A DNA stretch of 64,000 nt from FEN-1297 sp021817845 (GCA_021817845.1 JAKAFW010000014.1:20341-84340), one strand, 5' to 3'; positions 7,452 through 15,696 are shown, counted from the first letter of the stretch. Numbers and translations are program-made. The notes: generated by a model from the sequence alone, not told the origin.

Positions 7452-8827
7452 TTCCACACCCCATTAAATAAAATATTATAGATTAATGGAGAAGCAAAGG
7501 TAACGGCTAATGCAAGCAGAAGATTTATTATCGGGATAATGACAATATAATTTTCTTTTCTCTTTTCAATGTTAGGCTCGGAGAAAACCATTCTCAAAGT
7601 TTGATAATTTATTCCGATAAATGCCATTGCAAGGAATAAGCCGGTTAAAAGGGTAATCATTACGCCGTAGGTATTAAAAATTGAAATTAAAATTAAAAGC
7701 TCGCCAAGAAAAGTTCCGAAAGGCGGAGTACCGGTAACGGCAAGCGAACCGAAGAATAATGAATAGCCTGTTGCCGGCAGAGTTTTAGAAATACCTTTAA
7801 CATCATCAATCTTCCAGCTTTCATAATTTATTAATACATTTCCCGTTAAGAAGAACGTTGCAGATTTGGCAAAGGCATGTGCAAGGATTATTAATATGCT
7901 CCCTACAAAAGCATATCCACCGAGAGATAACCCGATCAAAGCAATACCCATATTGTCAATAGAAGAATAAGCAAACATTCTTTTATAATAAACTTGATTA
8001 AACGACATAAAAGCGGCAAGCGCAATACTGAGTAGTCCTAATGTAAATGCGAATACTTTTACGCCGTTATCCGGAACGGCTTGAAGAATTCTTTCGATAG
8101 CAAATAAAGCCACAGGCAATAGCACAGCTGAGAAAACTGCACTTATTGGCGATGGGGCTTTACCATGCGCATCCGGCAGCCAGGTGTGCATAGGAAAAAT
8201 TCCTGCTTTTGTACCGAAACCAATTATTCCTAAAACAGCGCCGAAGTATGTGATCCTTTCATAGGAATGCTGTTTGAGAATATCAGCAAAAGAGAGAGTC
8301 TTAAAAGAAGAATAAATAAATATTACCGCTATTAAAGAAATTATTAAACCGACAGAAACGATTATAACATATCTCCAGGTTGCTTCAATTGTAGACTCGT
8401 CATTCTCTGTTGAAATAAGCAACGCGCTTGTAACAGTTGTAGCTTCAACAGCAACCCAAATTAAACCAAGGTTATTTAGGATTACAGTAAAAAGCATGGT
8501 CAAGACAAAAGTATTAAGAAGGAAGAAATAAAAATGAGATTGGAATAATTTGTTTTGTATATGATCTATATAATAAATAGAAAAGATAACAGCAGCTAAA
8601 TAAATTGCGCTTGTCATCACGAGAAATATTTTAGATAAACCGTCAATGTAAAAGAAATCGGTTGTATAGTTTGGAAGAAATAGAATATATATAGAAGTGG
8701 CTAAAGCGCCTATTGCAACTATAACGGAAATGTCTTCTTCAAACTTTAAGAAAGGCAGGATACACAACAAGCTCCCTATGGCGGAAAACAGAACCGGCAG
8801 AAGATAAATATATTCCATATGGTTCAT
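7448..8827 (-). CDS. HyfF/NuoN-like membrane subunit
   Basis: Second antiporter-like subunit of the complex, 459 residues with about 13-14 membrane segments. Family blocks: WVAVEATTVTSALLIS near residue 125 (conserved Glu), GTKAGIFPMHTWLPDAHGKAPSPISAV near 205-230 (Lys, His and the HG-APSPISA signature), and a late HAFAKSATFFLTG. Its start overlaps the stop of the hyfE-like gene (ATGA) and its stop overlaps the next start, so translation is probably coupled. All the polar residues expected in an ion path appear to be kept, in contrast to the loss of redox ligands in the hydrophilic subunits. Confidence 0.88.
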   Translation of the reverse strand: MNHMEYIYLLPVLFSAIGSLLCILPFLKFEEDISVIVAIGALATSIYILFLPNYTTDFFYIDGLSKIFLVMTSAIYLAAVIFSIYYIDHIQNKLFQSHFYFFLLNTFVLTMLFTVILNNLGLIWVAVEATTVTSALLISTENDESTIEATWRYVIIVSVGLIISLIAVIFIYSSFKTLSFADILKQHSYERITYFGAVLGIIGFGTKAGIFPMHTWLPDAHGKAPSPISAVFSAVLLPVALFAIERILQAVPDNGVKVFAFTLGLLSIALAAFMSFNQVYYKRMFAYSSIDNMGIALIGLSLGGYAFVGSILIILAHAFAKSATFFLTGNVLINYESWKIDDVKGISKTLPATGYSLFFGSLAVTGTPPFGTFLGELLILISIFNTYGVMITLLTGLFLAMAFIGINYQTLRMVFSEPNIEKRKENYIVIIPIINLLLALAVTFASPLIYNILFNGVWK

Positions 8828-9468
8828 CCTTTTAATTCTGTATATTCTTCGGAACCGTTTTTAATTACATCTTCTCTTAATCTGATTATTGCGCCGGAAA
8901 TCATTACAACCCCAAGAAGGTCAAGCACAATTCCGGCTTCAACAATAAAAGGCAGTTCCGGGAAAATATATCCGAACATATACATTGCATTTTCCATAAC
9001 TAAATAACCAATTAATTGGGTGAATGTACTGCTTCTGGAAATAATTAAAAACATTCCTTGCATCATAAGAGTAATTGGAATTGGACCAAGATTTGAATTT
9101 ATATAATTTGAAAGAGTAAGGCTGTATAATAAATAACCCATTACAGTAATTAGCAATGAAATAAGAATTGAACTTGAAATGCCGACAAGTGGACTTGTTT
9201 CCCGTGCACGCCATTTGTCTTTTCTTAAAATTCTACGAAGATAAAACGGAATAATCAAGCCTCTTGTCAATGCGGTTAATGCAGCCAGAATCAAAATATA
9301 ATTTTCTTTGTTTATAAATCCGACTATTAAAAAAAGCAAAGCAATTAAGTAAGAACTGATTGAGAAAGTTTTTATGATGTTTGTAATATAAACTTCCCAT
9401 TGCATGAATATTACCATAGCAATTTCAAGAAAGCCTACGAGCAAAAAAGCGTTATCCAAATGGTTCAT
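8824..9468 (-). CDS. HyfE-like small membrane subunit
   Basis: 214 residues with six or seven hydrophobic segments, matching the HyfE family of hydrogenase-4-type complexes, whose C-terminal half resembles NuoK. The segment LIGYLVMENAMYMFGYIFPELPFIVEAGIVLDLLGVVMISG holds the conserved glutamates (GYLVMEN and VEAGIVLD) that in NuoK take part in proton movement. It shares one base with the stop of the hyfC-like gene and overlaps the hyfF-like gene downstream. It is the fourth-type membrane part of the operon and strengthens the hydrogenase-4/Ehr assignment over plain complex I. Confidence 0.83.
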   Translation of the reverse strand: MNHLDNAFLLVGFLEIAMVIFMQWEVYITNIIKTFSISSYLIALLFLIVGFINKENYILILAALTALTRGLIIPFYLRRILRKDKWRARETSPLVGISSSILISLLITVMGYLLYSLTLSNYINSNLGPIPITLMMQGMFLIISRSSTFTQLIGYLVMENAMYMFGYIFPELPFIVEAGIVLDLLGVVMISGAIIRLREDVIKNGSEEYTELKG

Positions 9469-10418
9469 TAAACATTGCCTCCTGTTGTGTAAAATACAAG
9501 TGCTGCTAAAAATGCAAGTACAAGTGCTACCGCAACAAAATCGAAAATCTTAAATAGCCTGTACTTGGAAAATGTTTCTTGAATAATTACAAAAAGTACA
9601 GCGAGCAAAATTATTTTTAAGTAATTGATAATCATATAAATAAAAATATCTTGAAGATTAGGCTGCATAGGCACATAGTAGGGAAAAGCATACACGTTCA
9701 TAAAGACATTCATCAAAAGAAAATGCTTCATGTAGCCGCCCCATTTGTAGATTGCAAGTTCTTTCCCGGAGTATTCCATTTCCATCGCCTGGTCAATCAT
9801 TCCAAGTTCACCGAGTGAATGAGATTCAATCGGAAGTTTGCCGGTCTCTACAATTAAGACCATAAAAAAAGCAAAAGTTGCGAACCAATGAATAAGCGAT
9901 AAATACCAGTTTGTAGAAGTTTGTAATACATTATTAATTACATAAGGATTGTTGGTGTTAGTAATAACACCAAACATTATGAAAATAATTAATATAATCG
10001 GTTCGGAAAGCGCGCCGATAGTTGACGCCCTTGACGTACCGAGATGGGCATAGTTACTCCTGCTGTCGATAGCCGCAATTTTTTTTATAGTAGCGGCTGC
10101 CCCAAAGATTAATCCTCCGCCTACAAAATCAACTACCGGACCAAATGTAAGCGGGAAAGCGGTGATAATCGGCAGAACAAGAGTAAGTAATAAATAAAGT
10201 GAAAAACTTACGTAAGGAGCGGCAATGAAAAACGGTGAAGCCGCTTGGGGCACTAGCGTTTCTTTACGAAATGACTTTCTTAAGTCGAAATATTCCTGGA
10301 AAATACTCGGACCCTTTTTAGATTCGACAATTTCTTCAAGCTTGCGTATTATGCCGATTGTTAAAGGTGCTAAAAGAGCTATATAGAGCAGTTGTAATAT
10401 ACTCAGGGAAAAAAGCAT
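9468..10418 (-). CDS. HyfC/HycD/NuoH-like membrane anchor subunit
   Basis: 316 residues with about eight membrane segments; the subunit that in complex I and group 4 hydrogenases links the hydrophilic arm to the membrane arm. Recognisable blocks are GPSIFQEYFDLRKSF near residue 36, YAHLGTSRASTIGALSEPIILI near 123 and PIESHSLGELGMIDQAMEMEYSGKELAIYKWGGYMK near 196-232, the last being the family signature with its charged residues. First gene of the six-gene operon, starting about 75 bases downstream of the fluoride riboswitch 3 aptamer. No ferredoxin-like subunit (HyfA/HyfH type) and no maturation genes are present. Confidence 0.88.
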   Translation of the reverse strand: MLFSLSILQLLYIALLAPLTIGIIRKLEEIVESKKGPSIFQEYFDLRKSFRKETLVPQAASPFFIAAPYVSFSLYLLLTLVLPIITAFPLTFGPVVDFVGGGLIFGAAATIKKIAAIDSRSNYAHLGTSRASTIGALSEPIILIIFIMFGVITNTNNPYVINNVLQTSTNWYLSLIHWFATFAFFMVLIVETGKLPIESHSLGELGMIDQAMEMEYSGKELAIYKWGGYMKHFLLMNVFMNVYAFPYYVPMQPNLQDIFIYMIINYLKIILLAVLFVIIQETFSKYRLFKIFDFVAVALVLAFLAALVFYTTGGNV

Positions 10419-10439
10419 AAATTTAATCTCTATTTAATT

Positions 10440-10570
10440 CTTACTTATAGTTTTGGTAGGTATTCAGAGAAATGAATAACTCCAACCAAAACTGGTAGGA
10501 GTTATTAGTCCAGAACTGTCTGCCGATAGGCAGGTATGTTTGGGACATTTAAAAAGCGAACTCCATCGCT
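10440..10570 (-). promoter_or_regulatory. Fluoride riboswitch 3 with palindrome in P3 loop
   Basis: Minus strand: agcgatggagttcgct (10570 to 10555), a long P3 arm closed by gtcc/ggac, then ggactaataactcctacc (to 10494). P1 and P2 are perfect. The P3 arm carries a copy of the CTGCC/GGCAG palindrome (10514-10535). Downstream, aactcctacc can pair with ggttggagtt in a terminator-like hairpin, with a T-rich tail (attcatttct). A second arrangement, agttttggt/accaaaact, is also possible. It heads the hydrogenase-4-like operon. Confidence 0.9.
10514..10535. repeat. CTGCC/GGCAG palindrome inside riboswitch 3
   Basis: Copy reading ctgtctgccgataggcagg on the plus strand. It forms the outer part of the P3 arm of the fluoride riboswitch, outside the ligand core, so the switch could still fold. 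Confidence 0.75.
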
Positions 10571-10657
10571 GTATGAAAAAATATTATACTAAAAGTTTAA
10601 ATGCAAATACTTTCTTTTCATTTTAAATTGAAAGCACATGATTTAGGATTAAAAAGT

Positions 10658-11353
10658 TCAATTAATGAAATACATATAATCCACCAGCTTGACTTTTAAG
10701 CCGGTATATTTACCATACATATCGCTAAATTGATCTCCAATTGAACAAATTATATTATAACCTTTTTTAACCAAATCAATTCTTTTCCTTTCTTTGAATA
10801 AAGATGTTGTTGTTGAAAGGTCATTATCTTTTTTCAATATTAAAGTATCAAAAGTTGTAAAGCCCTGGTCTTTCAAATTATTTATAGTTGCTGAATCTTG
10901 ATAATCTTTTCTACCGGAAATAAATATTATTTTAAAGCCTTTTGCCATTACAGAATCATAAAGAGCTTTTACCGGTTTGATTGCAGGGGCTTTCGCGCTG
11001 TCAATCCATTTATCCCAAAGAAACGGGATATAACCGAAATCCATAGCTTTTAGAAATGAGTAATTTGATAAAACAGTTTCATCAACATCGAAAACAACGG
11101 CGGAATTGGAGGCGGGTTTTATTTTTTTAAGTTTATTCCAGGCATTACTGCAAATTATTTGCATGTCTTTGTCATACTGCCCGGAGAAATAATATTGAAT
11201 AATTTTATCTTTAAGAAGCGATAAGTTTTCGAGCTTAATTTTGCTGTCCGGCTGGTTTGCTGAAGAATCATGCTTTTGTGGAAACAACAAAGCCGAATAA
11301 AAAAAGAAAAATATAATTAGATAAAGGAAGATGTTGCTTTTATTTTTCATCAT
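10658..11353 (-). CDS. Secreted HAD-family acid phosphatase (class IIIB / e(P4)-like)
   Basis: 231 residues with an N-terminal signal or anchor segment (about residues 5-24), so the product is exported. The HAD motifs follow: VVFDVDETVLSN near residue 83 (DxDxT nucleophile), IIFISGRKD near 137 (motif II) and a late GDQFSDMY with its acidic pair. These fit the acid phosphatase class B/C family that includes 5'-nucleotidase lipoprotein e(P4), although I see no clear lipobox. It is transcribed away from the MutS pair and ends just upstream of riboswitch 3, with no riboswitch of its own. Its placement among fluoride transcripts may be chance. Confidence 0.82.
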   Translation of the reverse strand: MMKNKSNIFLYLIIFFFFYSALLFPQKHDSSANQPDSKIKLENLSLLKDKIIQYYFSGQYDKDMQIICSNAWNKLKKIKPASNSAVVFDVDETVLSNYSFLKAMDFGYIPFLWDKWIDSAKAPAIKPVKALYDSVMAKGFKIIFISGRKDYQDSATINNLKDQGFTTFDTLILKKDNDLSTTTSLFKERKRIDLVKKGYNIICSIGDQFSDMYGKYTGLKVKLVDYMYFIN

Positions 11354-11430
11354 TTTTTAATCCACATATTAAAATTAAAATATTTAGATAACGAACGATG
11401 TAAATATAATTACAATGTGACTAAAATGAT

Positions 11431-11460
11431 TTTGATAATCTTGAAGATTTAATATATTTG
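11431..11460 (+). promoter_or_regulatory. Promoter of riboswitch 4 / MutS pair
   Basis: TTTG at 11431-11434 and TATATTTG at 11453-11460 match the Bacteroidota -33 and -7 boxes with 18 bases between them. The -7 box ends four bases before the aptamer. The same gatttaatatatttgt string precedes riboswitch 5, suggesting the two leaders share an origin. Confidence 0.75.
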
Positions 11461-11464
11461 TATA

Positions 11465-11520
11465 AGTGATGGCGTTCGCTTATAACTGTCCGAAAATCCT
11501 TCGGTCTAATAACTCCTACT
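11465..11520 (+). promoter_or_regulatory. Fluoride riboswitch 4 (P1 mismatch, translational type)
   Basis: agtgatggcgttcgct, a P3 stem ccgaa/ttcgg, then ctaataactcctact. P1 pairs GGCGTT with AACTCC, leaving one C-T mismatch; P2 contains one G-T wobble. There is no terminator before the gene. Instead aaatcct (11527-11533) can pair perfectly with aggattt (11563-11569), which covers the ribosome binding site of the first MutS-like gene. This points to control of translation. Confidence 0.86.
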
Positions 11521-11572
11521 AATTATAAATCCTATTTTTTAAATTTAATGGCTACCATTGAAAGGATTTTAT

Positions 11573-13132
11573 ATGAGTTTCCAGAGCATACTTTTTAATA
11601 AACCGACAGACCGTATAAACGCGCAACATGTTGAGACTCCACCTTTTTTCGTTGATTTAAATCTGGATCAAATCATTGATGCCATAACGGCGAATTGGTC
11701 AGAATACAATGTTAAAAGTTTTTTTTATTTCTCGCTTAGCCATATCGATGCAATACAGTACCGCCATGAGGTGTTCCAGGAGCTCGAAAGTGAATCGCTG
11801 TATGAACACGTAAGGCTTTTTGCAGAGCGAATGCGTGAAATCCGTAAACATCTTATTCTGAAAGAAAAGCTATACTATCATTATCAAAAAGAAGCCTGGT
11901 TTCTATATGCAGTGGAGAACTATTGTGATGCCGTCAAGAATCTTGCGACAGATTTATTCTCTACACCGTTGAACTCACGCGGCTTTGTCGCCTTTCGTGA
12001 ATATCTAACAAATTACACACAAAGCGTCCATTTCACCTCGCTGGCTGAAGAAATGGACACACTCAAGGCTGATCTGGCAAAGATAAAGTATCGCGTCATC
12101 ATAAAGGACAATACCTTTACGGTTCAGAATTACGAGACAGAAATCGACTACAGCTCGGAAATTGAGGAGACATTCGAAAAATTCAAACAGGGAGCTGTAA
12201 AGGACTACAGGGTTGAGTTTAAATCAACTTCTGAGGACATGAACCACATAGAAGCGAAAATACTGGATTTCGTTTCACAATTGAATTCTGATTTATTTTC
12301 AAAGTTAGATGACTTTTGTATTCGCTACACAAATCTGCCTACCGGACAGGCAGGTTTTATTGATGAATCTATTGCCGCTTTCGACAGGGAAATTCATTTT
12401 TATATCGCTTATCTGGAACACATCAATAAATTTAAACTTAATCGAATGCAATTCTGCTATCCGAATGTTGTGAGCACGACAAAGGAAATATATAATTACG
12501 AAGGATTCGATTTGGCATTAGTTCAAAAGCTAACCAAAGATAATGCCCCGATCGTTTGCAATGATTTCTATTTGAAAGACAAGGAGCGGATTATAGTTGT
12601 GACCGGTCCAAATCAAGGCGGCAAGACGACCTTTGCCCGTACCTTTGGACAACTGCATTACCTTGCGAGCATAGGGTGCCCGGTTCCAGGACGAGAAGCA
12701 CAGCTCTTTCTCTTTGATCAGATTTTTACTCAATTTGAGCGGGCAGAGAAAGTCGAAAATCTTCGCGGTAAACTTGAAGACGATTTGACAAGAATTCACT
12801 CCATTTTAGAGCAAGCTACTTCGCGATCAGTCATCATAATGAATGAAATTTTTAACTCCACAACTTTGCAAGACGTTACTTTTTTGAGCAGTAAAGTGAT
12901 GAAAAGTATTATAGAACTGGATTTGCTGTGTGTTTGGGTGACTTTCGTGGATGAATTGACATCGTACTTCGAGCATACCGTTTCAATGACCAGCACGATT
13001 GTCCCTGAGAACCCGGCATTACGGACTTTCAAGGTTGTGAGACGGTCTGCAGACGGACTAGCATACGCTATAGCAATCGCAGAAAAATACAGTCTTACCT
13101 ACAGCCACATAAAGGAGCGCATAAAACCATGA
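11573..13132 (+). CDS. MutS-like ATPase, first of a pair
   Basis: 519 residues from the ATG at 11573, chosen because AAAGGA lies seven bases upstream; a TTG at 11558 would place the start over the ribosome binding site. It has a helical lever-like N-terminal region and a C-terminal ABC-type ATPase domain as in MutS domain V: Walker A GPNQGGKTT near residue 345, and a Walker B that ends MNEIF near 422 where MutS has DE. The mismatch-recognition domain I is absent, so it is not a canonical MutS. Codon choice is richer in G and C than in neighbouring genes. A palindrome at 12332-12356 adds LPTGQAG in frame. It lies under fluoride riboswitch 4; MutS-type genes are, from memory, among known fluoride-riboswitch neighbours. 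Its role is unknown. Confidence 0.85.
   Translation: MSFQSILFNKPTDRINAQHVETPPFFVDLNLDQIIDAITANWSEYNVKSFFYFSLSHIDAIQYRHEVFQELESESLYEHVRLFAERMREIRKHLILKEKLYYHYQKEAWFLYAVENYCDAVKNLATDLFSTPLNSRGFVAFREYLTNYTQSVHFTSLAEEMDTLKADLAKIKYRVIIKDNTFTVQNYETEIDYSSEIEETFEKFKQGAVKDYRVEFKSTSEDMNHIEAKILDFVSQLNSDLFSKLDDFCIRYTNLPTGQAGFIDESIAAFDREIHFYIAYLEHINKFKLNRMQFCYPNVVSTTKEIYNYEGFDLALVQKLTKDNAPIVCNDFYLKDKERIIVVTGPNQGGKTTFARTFGQLHYLASIGCPVPGREAQLFLFDQIFTQFERAEKVENLRGKLEDDLTRIHSILEQATSRSVIIMNEIFNSTTLQDVTFLSSKVMKSIIELDLLCVWVTFVDELTSYFEHTVSMTSTIVPENPALRTFKVVRRSADGLAYAIAIAEKYSLTYSHIKERIKP
12332..12356. repeat. CTGCC/GGCAG palindrome, in frame in MutS-like gene 1
   Basis: Copy with core ctgcctaccggacaggcagg. Encodes NLPTGQAGF between YT and IDE near residue 254-262. 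The frame is kept. Confidence 0.75.
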
Positions 13133-14691
13133 AAGCATTCCTGATGTTTAAAGACCGCGATTTCGATCCGCAGCAGATCCTGATGCAAAGAGAAAAGAAG
13201 CCGCGTTCATGGGAAACTGATGAGAGGCTCAGTTTACAAAAATTCCTGCCATGGAATGAAAAGGCATTGACCCAGGATATGGGATTGGACATTTTGATTA
13301 ATTCGATGGCGAGCGGCGACAATTTTCTGTTTGAAGTGGCAAAAGTAACCATGTTGTCAATCGTTACTGATACGGACACCATACTGTACCGCCAACAAAT
13401 TCTGAGGGACTGCATGAACCATGAACAAATTGCGAGGGGTATTTATCAGCTTACGATAGAAGCAATTGAAAAAGAAAAGGGTAATTATGGATGGGGGTTT
13501 TTTAGTCGCACGCCCTCCAGCATATTACACCAAGCTGTAGACAAGCTTGAGATGTTTGCAGAGATGTTGAAGAAGTTGAGGAATATCGCTGACGAAAATG
13601 AGGAGTCATTTAATTCGGAAGGACTCAAAAGATTGTTTGCGATGCTCAGACAGGAACTCAGCGATGAATATTTATCCAGGATAGACGAACATTTGAAGCA
13701 ATTAAAATTCAGTGACGGAGTCCTAATAAGCGCGGAATTGGGAGAAGGAAACAAAGGTTCAAATTACATCCTTAACAAACCTTATGAAGACAAGCGTAGT
13801 TGGTTGGCACGTCTTCTATCGCAAAAGCAACCAGGCTTTACCTATCAGATTCATCCCCGCGATGAAGCTGGAGCCCGGGCACTATCGGAATTGCGAAACC
13901 AGGGGCTCAATATTGTTGCAAATGCACTCGCACAGTCAACAGATCATATCCTTAGCTTTTTTCAAGCACTTCGAACGGAATTGGGATTTTACATTAGTTG
14001 CCTTAATTTGCATCAGCATCTTACTGAAATACAAGAACCCATCTGCTTTCCTGTTCCCACATCCGCCGACGAGAGAAAGATGTCGTTTTCCGGATTATAT
14101 GACATCTGCCTTGCATTAAGCGCCGGACGAAAAGTTGTAAGCAATGATCTTAAAGCGGACGGAAAAGATCTTTTGGTAATCACCGGAGCTAACACAGGCG
14201 GCAAATCTACTTTCATGCGAAGCCTCGGACTTGCTCAGTTGATGATGCAGACAGGCATGTTTGTGCCATCAGAAACATTCTCTGCTGAAGTTCGCGAAGG
14301 TATTGCAACACATTTCAAGCGTGAAGAAGATACTACAATGGAAAGTGGGAAACTGGATGAAGAACTTAACAGGATGAGTGAAATTGTAAACCAATTAACA
14401 TCAAAATCCATGGTACTTTTTAACGAGTCGTTTTCTGCGACAAATGAAAGAGAAGGATCGGAGATAGCAAAGCAGATAACGAATGCGTTGGTCGAAAGAG
14501 GAATTAAGGTTGTCTTTGTAACACATCAATATGAATTTGCACATGATCTCTACGAAAAGGAAATGAAGAACGCCGTCTTTTTACGGGCAGAACGGCTGGA
14601 AGATGGAACCCGAACATTCCGGGTGGTGGAAGGAGAACCTCTGCAAACCAGTTACGGGCGTGATTTATACGACATGATATTTAAATCGTGA
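13129..14691 (+). CDS. MutS-like ATPase, second of a pair
   Basis: 520 residues; its ATG overlaps the stop of the first MutS-like gene (ATGA) with AAGGAG upstream, so the two are translationally coupled and may form a heterodimer. Like its partner it lacks the mismatch-recognition domain. ATPase marks are GANTGGKSTFMRSLGLAQLM near residue 353, the signature-like MESGKLDEELNRM near 405, and a Walker B ending LFNESF near 430, again with Asn where MutS has Asp. THQYEFAHDL near 465 corresponds to the switch His region. The C-terminus SYGRDLYDMIF follows the MutS-type end. Base composition is G+C richer than the surroundings, which suggests transfer as a two-gene unit. Confidence 0.87.
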   Translation: MKAFLMFKDRDFDPQQILMQREKKPRSWETDERLSLQKFLPWNEKALTQDMGLDILINSMASGDNFLFEVAKVTMLSIVTDTDTILYRQQILRDCMNHEQIARGIYQLTIEAIEKEKGNYGWGFFSRTPSSILHQAVDKLEMFAEMLKKLRNIADENEESFNSEGLKRLFAMLRQELSDEYLSRIDEHLKQLKFSDGVLISAELGEGNKGSNYILNKPYEDKRSWLARLLSQKQPGFTYQIHPRDEAGARALSELRNQGLNIVANALAQSTDHILSFFQALRTELGFYISCLNLHQHLTEIQEPICFPVPTSADERKMSFSGLYDICLALSAGRKVVSNDLKADGKDLLVITGANTGGKSTFMRSLGLAQLMMQTGMFVPSETFSAEVREGIATHFKREEDTTMESGKLDEELNRMSEIVNQLTSKSMVLFNESFSATNEREGSEIAKQITNALVERGIKVVFVTHQYEFAHDLYEKEMKNAVFLRAERLEDGTRTFRVVEGEPLQTSYGRDLYDMIFKS

Positions 14692-14784
14692 AAGATACAT
14701 GCATAAGAAAATAATAGTGAAAAGCATGAGGAAACAGAATAACGGCATAAAAGATAGAAAAAATTATAAATTAAAAAAGAAACT

Positions 14785-14834
14785 AGTTCTAAATTTTTAT
14801 CATATTTTGTGACTAGAACTATTTTTAATTTTTA
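14785..14834 (+). terminator. Probable terminator after the MutS-like pair
   Basis: agttcta (14785-14791) and tagaact (14814-14820) form a seven-pair stem with a long loop, followed by atttttaattttta. It separates the MutS transcript from the crcB transcript. Confidence 0.6.
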
Positions 14835-14844
14835 TAGGATTTAA

Positions 14845-14852
14845 TATATTTG
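14845..14852 (+). promoter_or_regulatory. -7 promoter box for riboswitch 5
   Basis: TATATTTG ends four bases before the aptamer, the same arrangement as in riboswitches 1 and 4. No clear TTTG -33 box is present; that region is T-rich and overlaps the terminator tail. Confidence 0.65.
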
Positions 14853-14856
14853 TGAC

Positions 14857-14912
14857 AGCGATGGGGTTCGCTAATAACCGTCCGATTACCCTTCGGTCTA
14901 ATAACTCCTACC
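14857..14912 (+). promoter_or_regulatory. Fluoride riboswitch 5 upstream of crcB
   Basis: agcgatggggttcgct, P3 stem around ccga/tcgg, then ctaataactcctacc. P1 pairs GGGGTT with AACTCC (one G-T wobble), P2 is perfect. It closely resembles riboswitch 4 in its P3 and 3' half. Downstream, taggaatt just before the gene carries the ribosome binding site and is nearly complementary to aactccta of P1. P1 formation and ribosome binding site pairing would therefore compete. Its position before the fluoride channel gene confirms the identity of the motif. Confidence 0.95.
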
Positions 14913-14952
14913 AATTATAGATACAATTTTAAAATTATATAGGAATTATGAT

Positions 14953-15336
14953 TTGCAAAATTATGTTGTGGTATTTGTGGGCGCAGGCTTTGGTGGAATG
15001 CTTCGATACTGGATGTCTGGTTACGCTTCTAAAATTTTGCCGGCAAATTTTCCATACGGAACTCTTTCCGTTAATTTGTTAGGCAGCTTTTTAATCGGAA
15101 TGTTTATGTTTTACCTTAATGATAACGAAATGATTAGTGTTGAAATGAGAATTCTACTAACAACCGGCTTTTGCGGAGGCTTAACTACTTTTTCTACTTT
15201 TGCTTTTGAAACAATAAATTTATTAAAAAATAAAGAATTCTTTTACGCGGGAATTAATATTCTTGCAAATGTTTTACTTACTCTTCTGGCATTGTTTTTA
15301 TCATATAAACTTTCAAAAATATTAAGCGGAGTATAA
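14953..15336 (+). CDS. crcB: Fluoride channel CrcB/Fluc
   Basis: Small dual-topology membrane channel that exports fluoride. 127 residues with four membrane helices, the normal size. Conserved features are GAGFGGMLRYW (residues 10-20), NLLGSFLIG with the key Asn at 41, and TGFCGGLTTFSTFAFE at 71-86, which holds the Gly/Thr/Ser and Phe-box residues lining the pore and sodium site. The start is the TTG at 14953, eight bases after AGGA; the nearby ATG at 14948 is out of frame. It is directly controlled by fluoride riboswitch 5 and is followed one base later by a DUF190 gene. A single crcB gene implies a homodimer. Confidence 0.97.
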   Translation: MQNYVVVFVGAGFGGMLRYWMSGYASKILPANFPYGTLSVNLLGSFLIGMFMFYLNDNEMISVEMRILLTTGFCGGLTTFSTFAFETINLLKNKEFFYAGINILANVLLTLLALFLSYKLSKILSGV

Positions 15337-15337
15337 A

Positions 15338-15694
15338 ATGGAACTAAAAAGCGAAGCAAAGCTTGTTAGAATATTCGTCGGAGAATCCGACCTTATTCAC
15401 CATATTCCAGTCTATGAAAAGATTGTGCAAGAAGCAAGGAAGATGCATCTTGCCGGAGCTACTGTATTCAAAGGTGTGATGGGATACGGGGGAACGAGCA
15501 GGATACATACTTCTAAAATTCTACGGTTGTCAGAAGATATGCCGATGATAATTGAAATCGTAGATGAAGAAGAGAAAATAAATAATTTTTTACCGATGCT
15601 CCATGATATTTTTGAGGAGGCAAACTGCGGAGGTCTGATTACTATGGAAAAAGCTGAGATAATTAAATATGTTGTAGGTAATAAAAGTAATTAG
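15338..15694 (+). CDS. DUF190 protein, CrcB-associated
   Basis: 118-residue cytoplasmic protein of the DUF190 family, a P-II-like ferredoxin fold often encoded next to crcB. Typical blocks are LVRIFVGESDLIHHIPVYEKIVQEAR, GATVFKGVMGYGGTSRIHT near residue 41-59, and IIEIVDEEEKINNFLP near 72. It starts one base after the crcB stop, so it is cotranscribed and probably co-translated. By family knowledge it may sense or modulate fluoride export, but no biochemical role is established as far as I recall. Confidence 0.92.
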   Translation: MELKSEAKLVRIFVGESDLIHHIPVYEKIVQEARKMHLAGATVFKGVMGYGGTSRIHTSKILRLSEDMPMIIEIVDEEEKINNFLPMLHDIFEEANCGGLITMEKAEIIKYVVGNKSN

Positions 15695-15696
15695 CC

